Positions 50,938-52,374 of a stretch of 52,374 bases of DNA are shown piece after piece. The notes beneath the pieces are model-generated. The model did no database searches. It was not told the origin of the DNA and saw nothing but the letters and a program-made list of their open reading frames with translations. Within the stretch, counting starts at the first letter, position 1. Every line of letters begins with the position of its first letter. The position numbers and the translations under genes are program-made. Origin of the DNA: Fredinandcohnia quinoae (lineage in GTDB: Bacteria > Bacillota > Bacilli > Bacillales > Bacillaceae_L); NCBI RefSeq assembly GCF_022427965.1, contig NZ_JAKTTI010000031.1, positions 1 to 52,374 of the forward strand, in the 5' to 3' direction.

Positions 50938-51945
50938 CTAATTTTTTACTAAATCAAATATGTGGGGGACACGATTAGCATTAGCAAAGCCATCATCAAG
51001 CTCTCTTTCGTCTGATAGCGCTTCCACAGGGCAGGCGTGGACACATTTCAAACAGCCCTTGCAATATTGATAATCAATTCCTTTCAGGAACATTTGCGGT
51101 CGACCTCTTTTGTCAGCCTTCTCCTCCCAAACAAAGCAAAAATCAGGACAAACGGTATCGCATGCGGCGCAATTAATACATTTTTCTTCATGAAAGTGAG
51201 GAAGCATTCCTGCTCGTGATATACTTAAATCTTTCAAAATACTGTTTCCGGGATTTGTTACAGTCCCTCCAATTGGTTGATTTGCATAGCCTAGGGCAGA
51301 CACAGGCCGTGTAAAAGGCTTAGGCTCTATATTTTGATCAGGTTCAAAAACTTCAAATCTAACTTCGTGAAAGCCTCGGTCAAATGTACGAATATTTGGT
51401 TCAACCAAATGAGGATACTTATTTTCAAAAGTTCTCCTAATCGTATTTTTCATTGATTCAGGATCTAAGAAATCGAGTATTCGATAAAGCGCTCCAAGCA
51501 TGGCAGTGTTAACCTTTGTTTGTTCCTGCAAGGCGATTTCTGTTGCATCAATTACTGCTACAATTCCACCTTCAATCTTCATTAAGTCTTTCAGCTTTTC
51601 TGGAGATTTCTTTGAATTAACTAACACAGTACTATCATTATAAATTCCGCTTGTACAATTAATAGTTTTAAAAAGAGCATCATGGAATATTCCAACTACG
51701 TGAGGACGTTCAATAGGTGTGGTATCTCGAATAGTAGTGTCAGGGTCACAAAAGCGAATATGTGCTTTTACAGGTGAGCCTTTTTTCTCTGAGCCATATG
51801 ATGAAAATCCAACTCCGTTGAATCCATTTCCAACGACACCATCTTCCGAAAGCATTTTACCTGCTAAATTTGCCCCTAAGCCCCCGATGGATTCAAGACG
51901 AATTTCAAAAAAACCTAATTCATTTACTCTAGGTAGTTTTGCCAA
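50938..51945 (-). CDS. 2-oxoacid:ferredoxin oxidoreductase, fused gamma-delta subunit
   Basis: A 335-residue fusion. The gamma domain (about 1-190) begins FFEIRLESIGGLGANLAGKML, the POR gamma signature, with GFSSYGSEKKGSPVKAHIRF. The C-terminal delta ferredoxin domain has CINCAACDTVCPDFC and CKGCLKCVHACPVEAL for two 4Fe-4S clusters. The start is TTG 51945 after AGGAGGAATC; ATG 51963 lies upstream of that site. It is 17 bp before the alpha-beta gene. A 10-bp-arm palindrome over its probable -10 suggests repressor control. An oxygen-sensitive enzyme in an otherwise aerobic gene set implies low-oxygen use. Confidence 0.88.
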   Translation of the reverse strand: MAKLPRVNELGFFEIRLESIGGLGANLAGKMLSEDGVVGNGFNGVGFSSYGSEKKGSPVKAHIRFCDPDTTIRDTTPIERPHVVGIFHDALFKTINCTSGIYNDSTVLVNSKKSPEKLKDLMKIEGGIVAVIDATEIALQEQTKVNTAMLGALYRILDFLDPESMKNTIRRTFENKYPHLVEPNIRTFDRGFHEVRFEVFEPDQNIEPKPFTRPVSALGYANQPIGGTVTNPGNSILKDLSISRAGMLPHFHEEKCINCAACDTVCPDFCFVWEEKADKRGRPQMFLKGIDYQYCKGCLKCVHACPVEALSDERELDDGFANANRVPHIFDLVKN

Positions 51946-51980
51946 AAAGATTCCTCCTATCATAGAAAAATAACTTAACG

Positions 51981-52005
51981 ATTAGAAAATTATAAATTTT
52001 CTAAT
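51981..52005. promoter_or_regulatory. Operator-like palindrome before the oxidoreductase operon
   Basis: ATTAGAAAAT (51981-51990) and ATTTTCTAAT (51996-52005) are perfect arms around TATAA. The minus strand contains TATAAT (51994-51989), about 45 bp before the gamma-delta start; no good -35 was found. The binding protein is unknown. Confidence 0.5.
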
Positions 52006-52293
52006 AAATATATTTTGATTGTAACAGGATACAAAATGAAATACAACAGAGTTTTAATAAAATGGGATTTGATATGAGAAAATCTAAGTTATATGGAAAT
52101 TTCAAGAATGACTTTTAATCTGTTATAATACATATTTAACATTGTAATATAACAGATGTGAGATCTGTCAGTATTTTATCAATTTCCGACAGAAGACTCT
52201 CTATTCATTCATGTGATGGGCGCAGCCAAACGATAAGGGGGGAGATGAATGTCGGTTGGCAGTAGCCAAAGTGGTTTCCGTATGGTAAAATAA

Positions 52294-52305
52294 GAACAAA
52301 TGTTC
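52294..52305. promoter_or_regulatory. LexA/DinR-like box upstream of tnpB
   Basis: GAACAAATGTTC matches the core GAACRNRYGTTY of the Bacillus LexA consensus; only the two outer C positions differ. It lies between a TAAAAT at 52286-52291 and the tnpB ribosome site. Confidence 0.5.
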
Positions 52306-52327
52306 TCTTTGAGGTGAAGTGAAAACA

Positions 52328-52374
52328 ATGCTAATCAACAAGGCATACAAATTCCGTATCTATCCAACTATAGA
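52328..52374 (+). CDS. tnpB: TnpB of an IS200/IS605-family element (N-terminus only)
   Basis: The window ends after about 15 codons. They read MLINKAYKFRIYPTI, the usual beginning of TnpB (OrfB of IS605/IS1341-type elements), an RNA-guided nuclease linked to transposon maintenance. ATG 52328 follows GAGGTGAAG. No tnpA is seen upstream, so the element may be a tnpB-only (IS1341-like) form. Integrity cannot be judged. Confidence 0.75.
   Translation, partial: MLINKAYKFRIYPTI

Larger units (their letters stand above)
51946..52327. other. Intergenic region into the left end of an IS200/IS605-type element
   Basis: No gene is convincing. In order it holds the 51981-52005 palindrome, a TATAAT at 52125-52130 with a poor -35, a hairpin ACAGAT/ATCTGT (52152-52157, 52163-52168), and a TTGGC/GCCAA hairpin (52256-52260, 52265-52269) that resembles a subterminal IS605 hairpin. 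A LexA-like box (52294-52305) and the GAGGTGAAG ribosome site of tnpB follow. Confidence 0.5.
52256..52374 (+). mobile_element. Left part of an IS200/IS605-type element (truncated by window)
   Basis: It contains the subterminal hairpin candidate, a LexA-like box and the tnpB start. The exact left end and target site are not defined from this sequence; the boundary given is a minimum. Confidence 0.5.

Noticed and set aside
52201-52220. Second FadR-type box near ATTCATTCATG
   Set aside because: Only one half resembles the motif; there is no matching inverted arm.

Overview
The window is AT-rich, densely packed bacterial chromosome. It carries an alpha/beta-type small acid-soluble spore protein, a GerPA/GerPF-family spore germination protein, a KinB-like sporulation kinase and a SleB-type hydrolase. 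Signals are Bacillus-style: strong AGGAGG ribosome sites, frequent TTG/GTG starts, U-rich intrinsic terminators, and look-alikes of MhqR, FadR, Spo0A, LexA and CcpA sites. This points to an endospore-forming Bacillaceae. I cannot name the genus. No rRNA, tRNA, prophage or CRISPR array was seen.

Layout: (1) 1-12.4 kb is mixed housekeeping and spore-related content: a structured repeat at the left edge, patatin-like lipase, a His/Met/Cys-rich protein, a MarR repressor with its own operator, a GTP cyclohydrolase II paralogue, aldehyde dehydrogenase, LysM-SleB hydrolase, nucleoside hydrolase, an ABC-F ATPase, GerP-like protein, SASP, a COG0523 GTPase and an AmpS aminopeptidase. (2) 12.6-17.0 kb is a GntR-led operon resembling ytrABCDEF, with two ABC modules, followed by DUF1648, CutC and YdcF-like genes. 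(3) 19.0-23.0 kb (minus strand) is a glycolate oxidase unit: a CdaR-type regulator, then glcD and glcF. (4) 23.2-28.0 kb holds mnmH, a secreted DUF5667-like protein with tandem repeats, and a two-gene ABC exporter. (5) 28.4-39.3 kb is a reductive pyrimidine (uracil/thymine) degradation cluster: preT, preA, dihydropyrimidinase, an NCS1 permease, a small unknown protein, a PucR regulator, CoA-acylating semialdehyde dehydrogenase and an omega-aminotransferase. (6) 39.4-42.3 kb is a three-gene set (Eis-like acetyltransferase, DmpA/BapA-type S58 hydrolase, C26 amidohydrolase). (7) 42.3-46.5 kb holds a KinB-like kinase divergent from a TPP-riboswitch-controlled thiM-thiE-thiD operon. (8) 46.6-51.9 kb (minus strand) holds trhO, an MBL-fold hydrolase and a two-gene 2-oxoacid:ferredoxin oxidoreductase. 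(9) The right edge enters an IS200/IS605-type element; only the first codons of tnpB are present.

The genes in region 5 together take uracil to dihydrouracil, N-carbamoyl-beta-alanine, beta-alanine, malonate semialdehyde and acetyl-CoA, except that no beta-ureidopropionase is encoded here. Region 6 next door has an enzyme family known to release beta-alanine from peptides, so a beta-alanine theme is possible. No single wholly new system is proven. The best leads are regulatory: an MhqR-like box at the MarR gene, a FadR-like palindrome fused to a promoter/terminator arrangement at the MBL gene, a Spo0A-like box in the kinB-like promoter, and a LexA-like box just upstream of tnpB.
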